From Plazaster borealis (Eukaryota; Echinodermata; Asteroidea; Forcipulatida; Labidiasteridae), in assembly GCA_021014325.1 (NCBI GenBank), contig CM037461.1, positions 7,717,501 to 7,781,500 on the forward strand: 64,000 nucleotides of DNA. The letters are read 5' to 3'. A program made the position numbers and the translations under genes. Shown here in pieces: positions 23,457 through 34,772 of the stretch. Numbering within the stretch: the stretch's first letter is position 1; every line of letters begins with the position of its first letter. The notes under the pieces were generated by a model. It was given only the letters and a program-made list of their open reading frames with translations. It searched no databases and was not told where the DNA came from.

Positions 23457-24822
23457 ACGTAATTTTCGGATTATAAGCCGCCCGGCGTATAAACCGCAAT
23501 GCACCAAAAAAATTTCAAAAATAAGATTTAGGTGTGAGCGTATAAGCCGCCCGGCATATAAACCGCAGTCGCGAGCGCACACAGGGGGGAGGCCGTGCGT
23601 ATTTGCGGTCCTTTGTGGCGATGTGCAGTGACTGGCGGGCGGCACATCAGTCATTGTATGTCGCCACAAAGTTCGAGTTGAGTTGCAATAAAGTCAAAAT
23701 GTATTAAAGTTAACACCATTGATCATTTTTGTAAATGGTCTATTAGGATGGTCTACAGCAAGTGGGCATATTTCTTTTTTATTGGTATCATTATTGTGAC
23801 AACTGACGTTGTAGCTACCACGGTCGGCGCCGGTCGGTCCTGACCGGCCCCAGCTTTAAATGACCGGTGATCGAATAAAAGTTAACAAACTCCGACCGGC
23901 ATAAATTTATATATTATAATTATAAAAAAATTCATTGAAATAAGAGAAAAATAAGGAAAAAACTCATTGTAAACTCCTAATTAACGTGTGTATTTATATC
24001 CGTTAAAACAATCAAAACAATTTTCCTCTCCAAAACCTGCGATTATTGCTTACATGGGCCGCTTGAATGCAGTATGAGTTGGCAGCGGCAACACACACGA
24101 GTCGTTACAAAGTCTGCTCTAAAAAGCATGCACCCATCTCCGGCGTGCGTTTATTATTCAGAACGATGTCTGTACACGCATTTACTATGGCAGCCGGTAC
24201 CCAGAAGTAAGCCATTTTGCAATGACATTTAGAGTGTGATTTTTCTCTGTGTGGAAGGGCAACCGGACTATATTTCTTTTGCAGCTATCTCGTACCTCGT
24301 ACTCACGATCGTGCCTTGTGATCGACCCCACTATATTGTGAGACGTTACGGATTATATGATGGGTCTGAGGATGACAATTATTTTCAAAAGCCGCTGGAC
24401 TAACATAGTGTGATGTTCAAAGTGTTCATAAATATGGACCAAAAAACGGTCTTGTTGAACAGACGGATTTCCTTAAAAAACTATGGAGTAGAAATGGGAC
24501 TTGTTGTGGCCTATTCATCTAGGAATAAGAACGAAGCAAGGCCTTGTAACGGCGGACAAGGTTGGTGGTGCATAAAATGTTTTTTTTTTAAAGAATTTTT
24601 AGAGTGAGTTTGGTGGGCGGTGTATGATTTTTTCCTGTCTGTTTTGTATTTGTTTTTAGAACATTTTACAAACGATCTTTCTTGAAAAAATGTACGCTGT
24701 TTTTTTTTCTCTACAATATTAATATGTCGGCATATAAGCCGCCCGGCGCATAAACCGCAGGAGTTCAAAAAAGGGTCAAAATCAACGTATAAACCGCGGT
24801 TTATAATCCGAAAATTACGGTA
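23457..24822. mobile_element. TIR-bounded element (CGTAATTTTCGGATTATAA ends), about 1.36 kb
   Basis: The left end reads TACGTAATTTTCGGATTATA then AGCCGCCCGGCGTATAAACC. The right end is TATAAACCGCGGTTTATAAT then CCGAAAATTACGGTA. Both ends also repeat TATAAGCCGCCCGGCGYATA internally. TA next to each end fits a TA target duplication as in Tc1/mariner/pogo elements. The interior holds a hairpin with CTTTGTGGCGA/TCGCCACAAAG arms (23619-23673) and CCGGTCGG-rich sequence near 23825-23900. No transposase is recognisable, so it is a non-autonomous or eroded copy. Confidence 0.75.
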
Positions 24823-24829
24823 CTTTAAT

Positions 24830-25975
24830 TCGCAAACTCGCGAATGTAATTTTGTCTTTAAAAAATGTCAACAATAAGAAACACGTAATTAACCAATTTT
24901 CAAACATTTAATAAGTTGAAAAAAATACGATGAGAACACGTTTAAATAAGGATTATTTTGTAACAATGACTGCTGCGATAGCTGTTCAAGAATAAGAGTA
25001 ATCTGTGTTTGAATTTTCCACTGACGTATTTTTTCATTGTCCGTCAATGTTTTTGCGCGACGTCCGAGAATTTACCGATCGGCCTGTAAGTTAACCTTTG
25101 ACACGAGACTTACCCCCTCTGTCGTCCTCTTGCAGTTAGGCCACCTCGATGTTTTCACGGAATGTTTTCTGCGCGATGTTTTACTTGTGCAAAATAAATC
25201 CATCAGGTATATGATGTCAGCCATTTACTGACGTTCGAGAGTCCAGCAAACAGCTCCAGATGAAAAACCAAAAACATATTTGAGGTGATAAACAACAGAA
25301 ATACTTCCTTCTGAATGCTAGTTTTTGGAAACTAAATCAACATATACAAGTACGCTTGATGTGGATTGCGTGAAGGTAATAGAGTGCCGAACGTCAGTTT
25401 GCAATAAACTCCGTCAATTTTCTCGAATGTCATGAAGATTCTGTCAATATTTTGCGAATGTCACTAAAAATCCGTCAAAAATGACATTCGCAACGGTATG
25501 TTCCTAAACTTTAAAAAAGTAATGGAAGCTTGACAAAGTTTTTTTTGTATTTAGGTATGAGAGGATGCAAAGAAATCAGAGAAATTACAGTAGTATTGTG
25601 CCAGAAATAAATTAATGACAGGCAATATTTGCTTTGAATTTCCGTCAATGTTATGCACTCTTTTGTTAGACTTATATTTTCTGTGTGTGGTGTTTTGTTT
25701 AAGTTCTTTCATTTTTATTTGATAGTATACCAGTTGGGCCTCACCATAGAAAAGAATGAAAGTTCCTTGTGCTTACCTTGTGCCATCTTTGCATTAAATA
25801 TAAAGGACCACATGTTTCTCTGCTGGAGACTATACATTTTAAAATTACCACATCAAGATGAAAACTAACTGAACTATCCTTACATGAGTATTTTGGTATA
25901 CTTAAATATGCATACAATTATTTAAAATATCTTATGAGGTCAAAAAAATATTTTTGAGACATAGCATTTGAGGTT
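24830..25975. other. non-coding stretch with diverged TCCGTCAATNTT words
   Basis: There is no supported gene. The word CCGTCAAT recurs near 25041, 25413 and 25641 with related CTGTCAATATT and ACATTCGCAA words, suggesting a decayed internal repeat. Confidence 0.4.
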
Positions 25976-25989
25976 GTAAAAAGGGCAGT

Positions 25990-26755
25990 ATTTTGAAGAA
26001 GATGCCAAAGAGATGTGAAGTTGTGGAAGTTTTGAGATTTGTCTGACAGGAGGCTATTAAGGAGTTGGTCTGTTTCTTGATTTCTAAAGTGTGATATTTT
26101 GTTGATGATGATATTATTGTGGATTTGATTTCATTTGTTTATAAGACGGCAATGTGGAAGTTGATGGATAGAGTGCGGATGCGAGTTGTACAGTTTGCTG
26201 TTGTCAATGTCTCGGATCTCTAATGAATATTGTGTTTCTAAATGTTCTGTAATTTCTTTGATGTTTTGTTCATTTTTTCTATGAGTTTGGTGTAATTGGT
26301 AATGCAGTTGTGGATTGTGGTAGATTCCTCAGATAGTGTATTGTTTTGGATTTTATTTCCCACAACTTTGATTGATGGTGGTGTTAAATTGTGTTTGAAG
26401 TTTATGTAGTTTTGGGATGTAATTGTCTAAAATTAGGAAGTGTTTATTACATGTAGTGATATAGTGTTTGTAAATGCATTTGGTGGATTCCTGGGGGACT
26501 GCTCTATATTCCGACACCCCTATGTTCCAACACCCTAGGGTTAGGGTTAGGAATAGGAAAATACACCAGGGTTGTCGGAACATAGGGGTGTCGGAACATA
26601 GGGGTGTTGGAACATAGGGGTGTTACCGATTCCTGGACATATAACCATTCGGAGTAATTTTTACATTTAGAAATTTTTAGTCCAATTTGTTTGTTGTTGA
26701 AATTGATGGGCATAGTGAAAGGATTTTAATTCAGCCAATTTAGAAATATTATGAG
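25990..26755 (-). pseudogene. coding-like minus-strand region interrupted by a small insertion
   Basis: One frame reads FNNKQIGLKISKC and YSEWLYVQES. After removing the insertion at 26495-26627 and one copy of the flanking 9-bp duplication it continues STKCIYKHYITTCNKHFLIL in the same frame, up to a stop near 26353. Further down another frame reads EITEHLETQYSLEIRDIDNS and LLSDKSQNFHNFTSLWHLLQ. Lysine/asparagine-rich helical text of this kind resembles the region upstream of the reverse transcriptase of the Penelope-like relic, which lies on the same strand 5 kb further on. I cannot prove they are one element. Confidence 0.4.
26495..26627. mobile_element. 133-bp foldback element with TTAGGG core and 9-bp target duplication
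   Basis: The flanks are perfect copies of GATTCCTGG (26486-26494 and 26628-26636). The left side begins GGGACTGCTCTATATTCC and carries ACACCCCTATGTTCC. The middle has CTAGGGTTAGGGTTAGGAAT. The right side has three tandem GGAACATAGGGGTGT units, the reverse complement of the left side. A second copy at 52896-56956 is split by a larger element. There is no coding capacity. Confidence 0.8.
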
Positions 26756-26759
26756 AAGG

Positions 26760-27640
26760 ATAAAAGGTTAATGAATATAACTAATGAAGATGGTGGGTGG
26801 TTAGTGTTAGATAGTTTAAAGGTCTCTTTTGATGTGATAATCAATATTAAAAGAATGTATACTGTAGCTGAAACCCGTACAAGGTAATGGTAATGTAACA
26901 ATTCCAGGGTGGGGTATGGCTCTTATCAACAAAACCAAAGCCGCCACTCTGGAATCTGAAGCCAAAGGGGGAAAGATGTAACGTAGGGGATTTCCTTAAC
27001 TCCACTAGATGAGACTTATGAGGCACATATAATGAATGAACTGTTTCAAACAGAGGGTTGACTTTAACCGCAAGGAATTACACAGTGTGTATTTTATTCA
27101 ATCATGTTCAATTACAAAATGTACATAGCGCCCTCTCTTGATTTAAACAAGATTGACTAAGAACATCTATTCAATCTATTCAAGTGTTTAATCAGATTCG
27201 TCAATAAATAAAGTGAGTAGCATCATTTGTGTGTGTGTGTCATTCTTTGCATCAAGAATGGTCTTTGCATCTTGGAGGGTCTTTAGGTCTTGCAATGGCG
27301 ATCTCGTCTGGAAACGACTGAGCCCCGATCTTAAGTTTTCATCGCTTTATATAGCCTAGCAGAAATGCGCGCTGCACGCAGCTTGCCTAAGCCAGAGAAC
27401 TGATTGGTTAACTTGTAAACATTAAGAACATAAATGTAAACCCATTTGGTAGCCTGTGCGCTTACAGTTTGTAAGCGTGTGCAAACGCGCACGCGAACGC
27501 ACCATCCAATACACGCAACCAATGTGTAAACACTTAATTTAGCTGAAGTTAGATCATAATAATTGTAAATTAGCAAGACATTATAAATAGGAGATAGAAT
27601 TTAAATTGTCTCAACAACTCAATAATTAATCATAAAACAA
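26760..27640. other. non-coding stretch, possible LTR-like remnant
   Basis: No gene is seen. The segment near 26935-27110 has AT-rich sequence around a TTTCCCCC-type tract on the minus strand. It could be an LTR edge, but no duplicate LTR is present. Confidence 0.3.
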
Positions 27641-27654
27641 GAGGCAGTTTCCGT

Positions 27655-28145
27655 CACAGTATGCAGTTAATTTGATCAAGGTATAACAATAGTAACAATG
27701 ATATTTAAAAATATCAAATGACTGAAATCAGTTTAACAATTGAATTAAATGGACGTGAAATTGGTGTAATTAGATTTGGCCAAAAAAACCCAACCCAAAA
27801 ACCATCTATATATACAAATAATGCTAAGGTATGGTAATTGATATTTAAAGAATGTTGGTATACTGTAACTAAAACTTGCACAAGGTTTGCAGTTAATTTG
27901 ATTAAGGTATGCAGTTAAATTTGACTTATAATTTAAATGAGTCAAAGGGAATACAATTAACAAATTTGTTTGGCAATAGTAATGATGAAGTTTAAAAGTA
28001 TCATAAATAACTGAAATCAGTTAAACAATTTGGTATATCACTAGTAACGATGATATTTAAAAATATCATAAATAACTGAAATCAGTTTAACAGTTGTAGA
28101 TAATTGGACGTGAAATTGGTGTAATTAGATATGGCAAAAAAACAT
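27655..28145 (+). repeat. direct repeat pair of about 130 bp
   Basis: The unit with GATATTTAAAAATATC, ACTGAAATCAGTTTAACA and GGACGTGAAATTGGTGTAAT occurs at about 27690-27790 and again at about 28040-28145. A shortened version with AACTGAAATCAGTTAAACAA lies at about 27975-28040. The inner GATATTTAAAAATATC is itself palindromic. Confidence 0.75.
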
Positions 28146-28149
28146 CTAT

Positions 28150-29660
28150 TTAAACAGATGGTGCTACAGTCTAATAAACGATGGAGTCTTGCGTCTTCGT
28201 AGTTGTGGGTGTTATTTAAATACAGGCTTAGTCGAATGATTTGCTGGTGATCTAGTTGATACTGTCGGTTGATAGGCCCTATAGAAGGTTCGTTTAATAC
28301 AATTCTGTGAAAAGGTGTGATGCTGATTCATACTGAAGGATTTTTGGAAAATAAGATAAAGATAAAAATACATTTTTATTTATTTATTTATTTTTTTTGA
28401 AATCAGGTGTTAAAATATGAATATGAAGTATTATGAGGTGCGAGTTGAAAGTAAAACTGAAACAATAAAACTAATTTGGTGAGGGGACTTTGTTTTTTGT
28501 TATGCTAGCTAGCTATTAAAAAATTCCTTAACCACCTTTTTGGGGGGAAAAAGAAAAGGGGAAAAGCATGACTCGTCAGATGCAGTATGCTAAGAGGTGT
28601 GGCAGGTCACTACCTGCTAGTAAAGGATTTTTTTTTATTATAATGTGGTTAGGGGACGTGTTAGTGTTGATAAAAAAAAACAAAAAAAACAACGTCATAA
28701 AGGTTAATGAAAAAGAATGGGTGGAAGGGTTGAGAAAACATTTGTTTGGTTGGTTGATTGATGTCTTACCTTTTGTTTGGGATGTTGAGTTTAAATTTTG
28801 AAGTTGAGAATATCTCAGTCGAGTATTACTTAGTCGAGTTGAAATTGATTTACACTGAAATTGTAAAAAAATTAAGCAAAAATAAAATAAGTGTGAATTT
28901 TGACTATTTTCTTTTCTTACTCTTCTTATAGAATAAAGACAAGCAGTTTTTCTTCTATAAAATAAATAAAATGAATAAGACTTACCAAGTGCAGAGATCA
29001 GGGTGGAAATGGTTGGTGAATACTGAATATTGATGAATTACAGCTGTTTACAGCTGTTTCTGCGTATAGTAATGTAGCTGTCGTAAGATGATGTATCAAG
29101 TTGCAAATAATGTCAGATGCGGATATTGAATAGGGAGTTGTGTTAGATGTTAGATGGGCGTGAAAACCGTATACGACTTTTGTTATGATTTAAAATAGAG
29201 GATAGTGATTGGTTGGTAGAGTAAGGTAAGATTTTGATAGGTTAAAAAAATGAGGGAAATTTTGTGTGGGTTATTTCAATAAATTACAGGGGTTAATAAA
29301 ACTGTGGTGATTTTTTAGATGATTAGTGGTGGTTTTCCATAACAAAAACTGATTGGTAAAAATGAATACTGTGTAAAATTTATGTATTAGTATAAAGTGT
29401 TAGTTATTAACGGTTATTAATCTTGTTGTAATAATGGAAAATATTTGGGAGTAGTTCTTTTTGTAAAAAATTAAAAAGTAAATAGTAATTATCTGTTTAT
29501 ATGTTGTAATAACAGCTGTGAGCTAAAATTTGATAACAAATAAAATTTGAGTAAAAAAGGACAAAACATTGTAAATTTTGTATTTATTTGTTTGTAAAGT
29601 ATATGTATCATAACATTTGTTGTTTGTCATCTTATGTTTTTGTAAAGTACAATGTATGTG
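28150..29660. other. non-coding AT-rich stretch
   Basis: No supported gene. Poly-A/T runs and TTTA repeats near 28375-28400 are the only features. Confidence 0.45.
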
Positions 29661-30600
29661 TATCGTAATAGTTATTGGGGTGGGGGGGGGGGCATTGTGG
29701 TTAAAAGGAGGGTGGTTGAAATGTAGGAGGGGAGGGGGTTGAATATTATTAACCCTGCGGGTAGCGAAGGTACTCACGCCGTAGGCACTTTTTTATATTT
29801 TTGTTAATTACAACAATTTTATTTTTTTTCAATTTCGCTGAAATTAATTTTCATTCAACCCTGAACAGTCCTTAACAAAGTGGCTGAACCGATTTTGCCC
29901 TAGAGGTCATTCACCAGGTAGGCCAGTTATCACAAATGTGGGTCTGAGCCAAGGCGGCATTCATTTGTGTGGTAACAAACTTGCTGCCTCTGTATCAACA
30001 ACCTGTCTGTCATCTGTCTGCCATCGGTGAACCAATGTGTCAATTGCCAGAATGTTAAAATCTTTGGTGTGTGTGTTCAGTGAACTTAGATTCATCTGTT
30101 CAGACCATTGGAGCAAGATTTGTGCCCCCAAACATAGTTATTTACACCCCAACATAAAATGCCTACCGCGTGAGCACCTCGGGGAAACCGTGTAAATATT
30201 TTAAGCTGGCTGCTCGCAGGGTTAAAGGGCGATGGGTACAGTAAGGAGGGATGAGGCATGGAGGGGTGAGAGGGGAATGCTTAGAATGGATGCATGGTGG
30301 GGTTAGGAGGGGTTGGGGTAGTAAAAGGGTGTGGGTATAAAAAGAGGGGTTTTGGGAAGGTAAGAGGGGAATGTGTTAAGGGTATAAAGAGAGTATAAAG
30401 AGAGGGTGTATGGGTTGGGGATGTGAGGAAGGAGAGTTAAAGGAATATTAGTTTAAAGGGATTAAGGATTGGAAGCAGTGTAAAGGGGGAGGTTGAAAGC
30501 AAATTGTTTAATGTAGGGGTAGGTAGGGTTGATAAAAAGTGATAACATTTTAAGGGGTTAGAGTTGGGGTAGGGAATGGGGTATAATTATTGTATGCAAC
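29660..30600 (+). repeat. G-rich, purine-biased plus strand
   Basis: Runs such as GGGGTGGGGGGGGGG near 29680, AGGAGGGGAGGGGG near 29726 and many GAGGGG/GGGTAGGG words from 30226 to 30600 give strong strand asymmetry. The block is interrupted by the TTAA-flanked MITE at 29749-30225, which is not purine-biased. Confidence 0.7.
29749..30225. mobile_element. piggyBac-type MITE, 477 bp
   Basis: The left end is TTAACCCTGCGGGTAGC and the right end GCTCGCAGGGTTAA. Both also contain a nearby CTCACGCCGTAGGCA/TGCCTACCGCGTGAG pair. TTAA at the edges with CCCT inside is the signature of piggyBac target sites and ends. There is no coding region. It sits inside, and splits, the purine-biased tract. Confidence 0.8.
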
Positions 30601-30644
30601 AGGGAGTGTAGGTGAAATGTATGGAAGGTAGAGTGTCTGAAACA

Positions 30645-30850
30645 GGGCCCAATTTCATAAAGCTGTTTAGCAGAAAAAATTCTGCTAAACAAATTTCTCT
30701 GCTAAGCAAGAAATGAGTGGGGTACCAGTCACAGCAAAGGTAGTATATGGTAAACTATTTTTCCTAAGCAAGAGTTTTCTGTGTTTAGCAAGTTTTTTTG
30801 CTTACATGCTTACAAGTTTTTTTGCTTACATGCTTTATGAAATTGGGCCC
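30645..30850. mobile_element. MITE with GGGCCCAATTTCATAAAGC ends, 206 bp
   Basis: The two ends are perfect 19-bp inverted copies. The interior is rich in TTGCTTA/TTAGCAA and CTGCTAAAC/GTTTAGCAG inverted words, and a duplicated GCAAGTTTTTTTGCTTACATG-like stretch lies near 30795-30833. Confidence 0.9.
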
Positions 30851-30859
30851 AGGTTGCCT

Positions 30860-31990
30860 CTAAAATAACCTTGTGTTACTCGGCCAATTCAGCAATGGTG
30901 CAACCCTTAGTGATAACTAATTTACATGTGCCAATCTTCAAGACTTCAATAAATTGACAGTGATACATTACAACTGTTTTACAAGAGTAATATCAATATC
31001 AAAACAAAATATTTATACTGATAAGTGATAATAATTATAATTTTATTTCATTTATTTCATCCTGGTTCATACTTTATGCAAATTTCTTACGTCACAATTG
31101 AAAAACATCAAAATACTGAATTGTTGCTTTACCAAAATTGAATTCGCATGTACATGTAGTATGAACCAGGCTCAACTAAAGAGGGGCTCCAAGGTGGAAT
31201 TGAATTTTGTGATGCACTGTTGAAACAACACAACTATCACATTTCATGTTAAAAATATGTAAAATGCCAGTTCCCAGTTGTTTGATCCCCTTCCTAGGTG
31301 AGTTTTGTAAAATTCCCAATGCCTCCAATTATGTCACATTTCAAAGATATGGGTCTGCAAATTTTGTAAAGTAAATAGTATTCTTCTTTCCTGATCTTTA
31401 CTGATAGTCGATAAAAACAGCATTTAATTGGACATTTTGACTGACAACAAATTTCCTCTTTGTAAGATACAAAAACAGTTGTTGTAGATTTCTGTGGTGT
31501 CATGTTTCAAATTCCACTCTGGGCAAATTTTCCCCCACTTTTATAAGGACACTATCTAATGTCTATTGGAAGAGGAGTACATTACAAATCTGAAAGCTGA
31601 AAGCAAGTTGGTGGACTTGTTGGTGCAAGTGTTTGTTTTTCATCTAGTTACCCCAGAGCACTACTCCATCTTCAGAAGTTAATTTCATACATTTTCCCTC
31701 TGGCATAGCTCTCAAGGCTGACATTGTCATTGATGTTAGTATATTCCAGGTCAACTGGCAGAAATGTTGCAGGTGTTGTTACTGGCGGCTTAATTTGATA
31801 TACATGATAACCTTTAATAACAGAACTGATAAGTCTGTACTGTAAACCATTCATGTCCACCTTGCTGCTGCAGCCAGGCTGAAAAGAAAACATTTTAATC
31901 ATTTATGTGTCAGGGTTTTTTTCCATGGCGCTGCCTTGATTATACCATTAGCAAAAAATCGACATGTATACTGGGATCCACATACTTGCA
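30860..31990. other. non-coding stretch
   Basis: No supported gene. A candidate minus-strand block near 31886-31672 (FSFQPGCSSKVDMNGLQYRL, YQIKPPVTTPATFLPVDLEY) is open and coding-like, but has no family match that I know. Confidence 0.35.
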
Positions 31991-32029
31991 TCATATATAC
32001 AACACTTATTATTTGGTGTCGACAAGTTA

Positions 32030-32614
32030 CCTTATCAGTCCAACGTCTGGTTCAGGAGTTAGATTTGTTCATTATAAAAATTCAACTTCCGGTTTAAACT
32101 GGAAGTCAAGGTCAAATGGGTTCACACTTTGTGCAGCGTTTGTTGACTTTTTGAAGACCTTAACAATGATGTATTAATTTTAAAAACCAATGTCCGATTA
32201 AGGAGTTATGATTGGTTAAAATATTAAACTTCAACTTCCAATTTGAACCGAAAGTTAACGTATAAAGAGTCACATTTTTTTGTAGCGCTTGTTGAAATTT
32301 TAAAGACCTTTCTAATGATGTAAATATTGTAAAAAAACATTGTGTGGTACAGGAGTTAGGATTTTTTCAAGTATTAAATTTCATGTTCTGGTTTGAACGG
32401 GAAGTCAAGGTCAAATGAGGTCACACTCTGTATATTGTTTCTTAAGTTGTTACATACTTTCCCAATGATGTATAGATTGTAAAAATCCAATGTGTTGTTT
32501 AGAAGTTACAATTTGTTGATACATTAACTTTCACTTTCCGGTTAAGTCAAGGTCAAATGAGGTCACAGTGTGTAGCATTTCTTAAATCTTTAGAGCCCTT
32601 TCTAATGATGTATA
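32030..32614 (+). repeat. minisatellite of about 140-bp units, left part
   Basis: Units contain CAACTTCCGGTTTRAACYGGAAGT, AAGGTCAAATGGGGTCACA, TTTCTAATGATGTATAGATT and GTTCAGGAGTTA. Palindrome starts are near 32084, 32233, 32386 and 32530. The array stops at the hAT insertion and resumes in phase at 37904. Confidence 0.85.
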
Positions 32615-32715
32615 CAGGGGTCGAAATTAAATTAAATTGCCACTAGCCAGCAGGGACAGTGAAAAAAAAGTTACTGGCCCGCTAGAAATGTTGGTGGCCC
32701 AAAATCATTTTGTAA

Positions 32716-33092
32716 TTAAAGGTATCGTAAACGTTTGGTAATGATTCAAAACAAATATTAGCATAAAAACGTACTTGGTAACAAGCAACAGAGAGCTGTT
32801 GATAGTATAAAAAATTGTAGGAAACGACTCCCTCTGAAGTAACGTAGTTTTTGAGAAAGAGGTATATTTCTCACTAAAATAATAAAAACTTCTTGCAAGA
32901 ATTTTTTATTCCTATTTGAAAGCACACGAATTTGTACAACAAGGGTGTTTTTTCTTTCATCATTTTTTTGCAACTTCGATGACCAACTGAGCCCAAATTT
33001 TCACAGGCTTGTTATGTTATGCATAAGTTGGGTACACCAAGTGAGAACACTGGTCTTTGATGACAATTTCCAAACGTGTTCAGTGCCTTTAA
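32716..33092 (-). mobile_element. TTAA-flanked MITE, copy 2, inside the hAT element
   Basis: Inverted relative to copy 1 at 18202-18573 and similar throughout, with TTAAAGGTATCGTAAACGTT at one end and AACGTGTTCAGTGCCTTTAA at the other. The inner palindrome CTTCTTGCAAGAA is shared. It lies in the 5' region of the hAT element, upstream of exon 1. Confidence 0.85.
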
Positions 33093-33114
33093 AACTAAAT
33101 CAGCATCATTATAT

Positions 33115-33164
33115 TTGCGATAATCGTAACCCTCCTCCCGTCGGGAGGGTTACGATTATCGCAA
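33115..33164. repeat. hairpin with 21-bp arms followed by CATCATTAGGGGGCC
   Basis: Arms TTGCGATAATCGTAACCCTC and its reverse complement surround a short CCCG/CGGG loop. CTACATCATTAGGGGGCC follows immediately. A related flank lies beside the hairpin at 37156-37190. Confidence 0.85.
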
Positions 33165-33964
33165 CTACATCATTAGGGGGCCTTTAGAAAAACACCGAAA
33201 AACAATAAAACTAAACAAATAAAGAGGAAACAAATCTTACATTATACAGTAAAATATCCTTCTGTTCATCCAGGGTATTCTAAATTGTGTAATTTTTGTA
33301 AAATAAAGTCTACACGTACGTTGCGTAGTTCAGGCCTGTGAAATCTCCGCTTTTTAGCGGATATCCGCTTTTTCATTGACCGTGCCAATTTTCAATTTCC
33401 GCTTTTTTTTTCATTGATCATGCCGATTGTTGATATCCGCTTCCAAATAAATAAATGATCACAAAACATGTATCCGCTTTTGAATTATTTAGTGCAGTAT
33501 GGAAGTGCCAAAAAAGAAGAAAGAAAACCCCCCAAAATGACACGACGAATTATTCCACACACATGCAGCACACGCAAAGTCCGTAAATCCGATGTATAAA
33601 AATAACACGTAGGATCCACATGTAATGTACATGTACATACTGTCACATGTCATCTATTTTCCTCGACATCGGCAGCATGCACGCACCGTGATTATTAGAA
33701 CGTTGTGGTCTTTCAGCCGTTCGTCGTGAAGTCAGTTAAACTATAAAACATAACGCTGTGTAAATACACCGCATACAGCATAATAATGCGTGTGCAGGAC
33801 TTGAAAAGAGGCTATTAAAAAATGCAACTCCTTGCCGATAGAGGGCGTCGTCAGATCGTTGGCATTGCATGTATACACTTTACATACTGTACATTACATA
33901 CATATAGGTTTAACAACATGCACATGTGAGCGCGTCGTGTTTTTTCACACAACAACAATTTACA

Positions 33965-34265
33965 ATGTCGGTGCGACACAAGTGCGTGATTGTCCAAAGA
34001 GGATCAGATTTTGACACGGGCAGTGATAGATCCGATCCTGAAGTCTCAAATCCGTGGAAATGGAGTTGGATGGAGTATACTGTTGACGAGGCAAAATTGG
34101 GGGACACGATTCGGAAAATCCAGAAAGCCGGGTTTGCAATGTGCATTCTTTGCAATAAGGAGTTGAAGTATGGGAAACGTGGGCGAATTGCACTTGTGCA
34201 ACACGTGCAAAACCCGTCACATGTATCGCTGGTGGACATGAGGAGAAAAAACACATTACTTCCAG
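33965..34265 (+). CDS. hAT transposase exon 1 with BED-type zinc finger
   Basis: The exon starts at ATG 33965 in a good ACAATG context. It encodes 100 residues and ends at a GTAGGT donor in phase 1. After an acidic, tryptophan-bearing stretch (WKWSW at 31-35), cysteines 60 and 63 (MCILCNKEL) and histidines 80 and 86 (QHVQNPSH) form a CxxC...HxxxxxH arrangement as in BED zinc fingers, which bind the subterminal DNA of hAT elements. The 507-bp intron ends at TTTTTCAG 34772. Joined to exon 2 the reading frame is unbroken. The start chosen is the first ATG of the frame; earlier in-frame codons have no ATG. Confidence 0.8.
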
Positions 34266-34772
34266 GTAGGTACGTCTTGCTAATTGTAGTTATTAGGCCA
34301 GCTTTTGCAAGTTGTCATTTGTTATTTCGTACTAAAATTACCTGTTTTGAAGTAAAAACATGATAAAATAGTAAAATACATGAAAATTGAAAATGAAAGG
34401 CCATAGCCTATTAATTAATAAAACATTTAAATTGACTTGTCTAAAATAGAATGTAGCACAGTTAGTGTTAATGTGTTCATTATATTTGTAAGGAACAGTT
34501 TGGATGGATTGAAAATTTAATTTTTCAGATTTTGATCACAGTATTATAATGTCTTCTGAAATTCCTTCATTACGATGTGTGTTGTACCATGGAGGTAGTG
34601 TACTTGTAGTACTACTAGGTCTAGGTTGTGTCTTAAATTATTTTTGTATAAGTTAAATTTTTCCACTTTTTAAAATTATTTTTTCTATAGCCAAGGGCTT
34701 AAATATAACTCCGTTCATTTTATTTTTAGCCAAGACCTATATAATTATGGGTTGTGATTTTGGATTTTTCAG

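Noticed and set aside
20896..26005. A 27-base similarity (GGGCASTATTTTGAAGAASATGCC) between the two putative parts of the Penelope-like relic
   Set aside because: The two sites are on opposite strands relative to the proposed gene, so it does not support joining them. Possibly coincidence.
26530..26560. An interstitial telomere or chromosome end
   Set aside because: Only two or three TTAGGG units, embedded in a defined 133-bp insertion with a target duplication.
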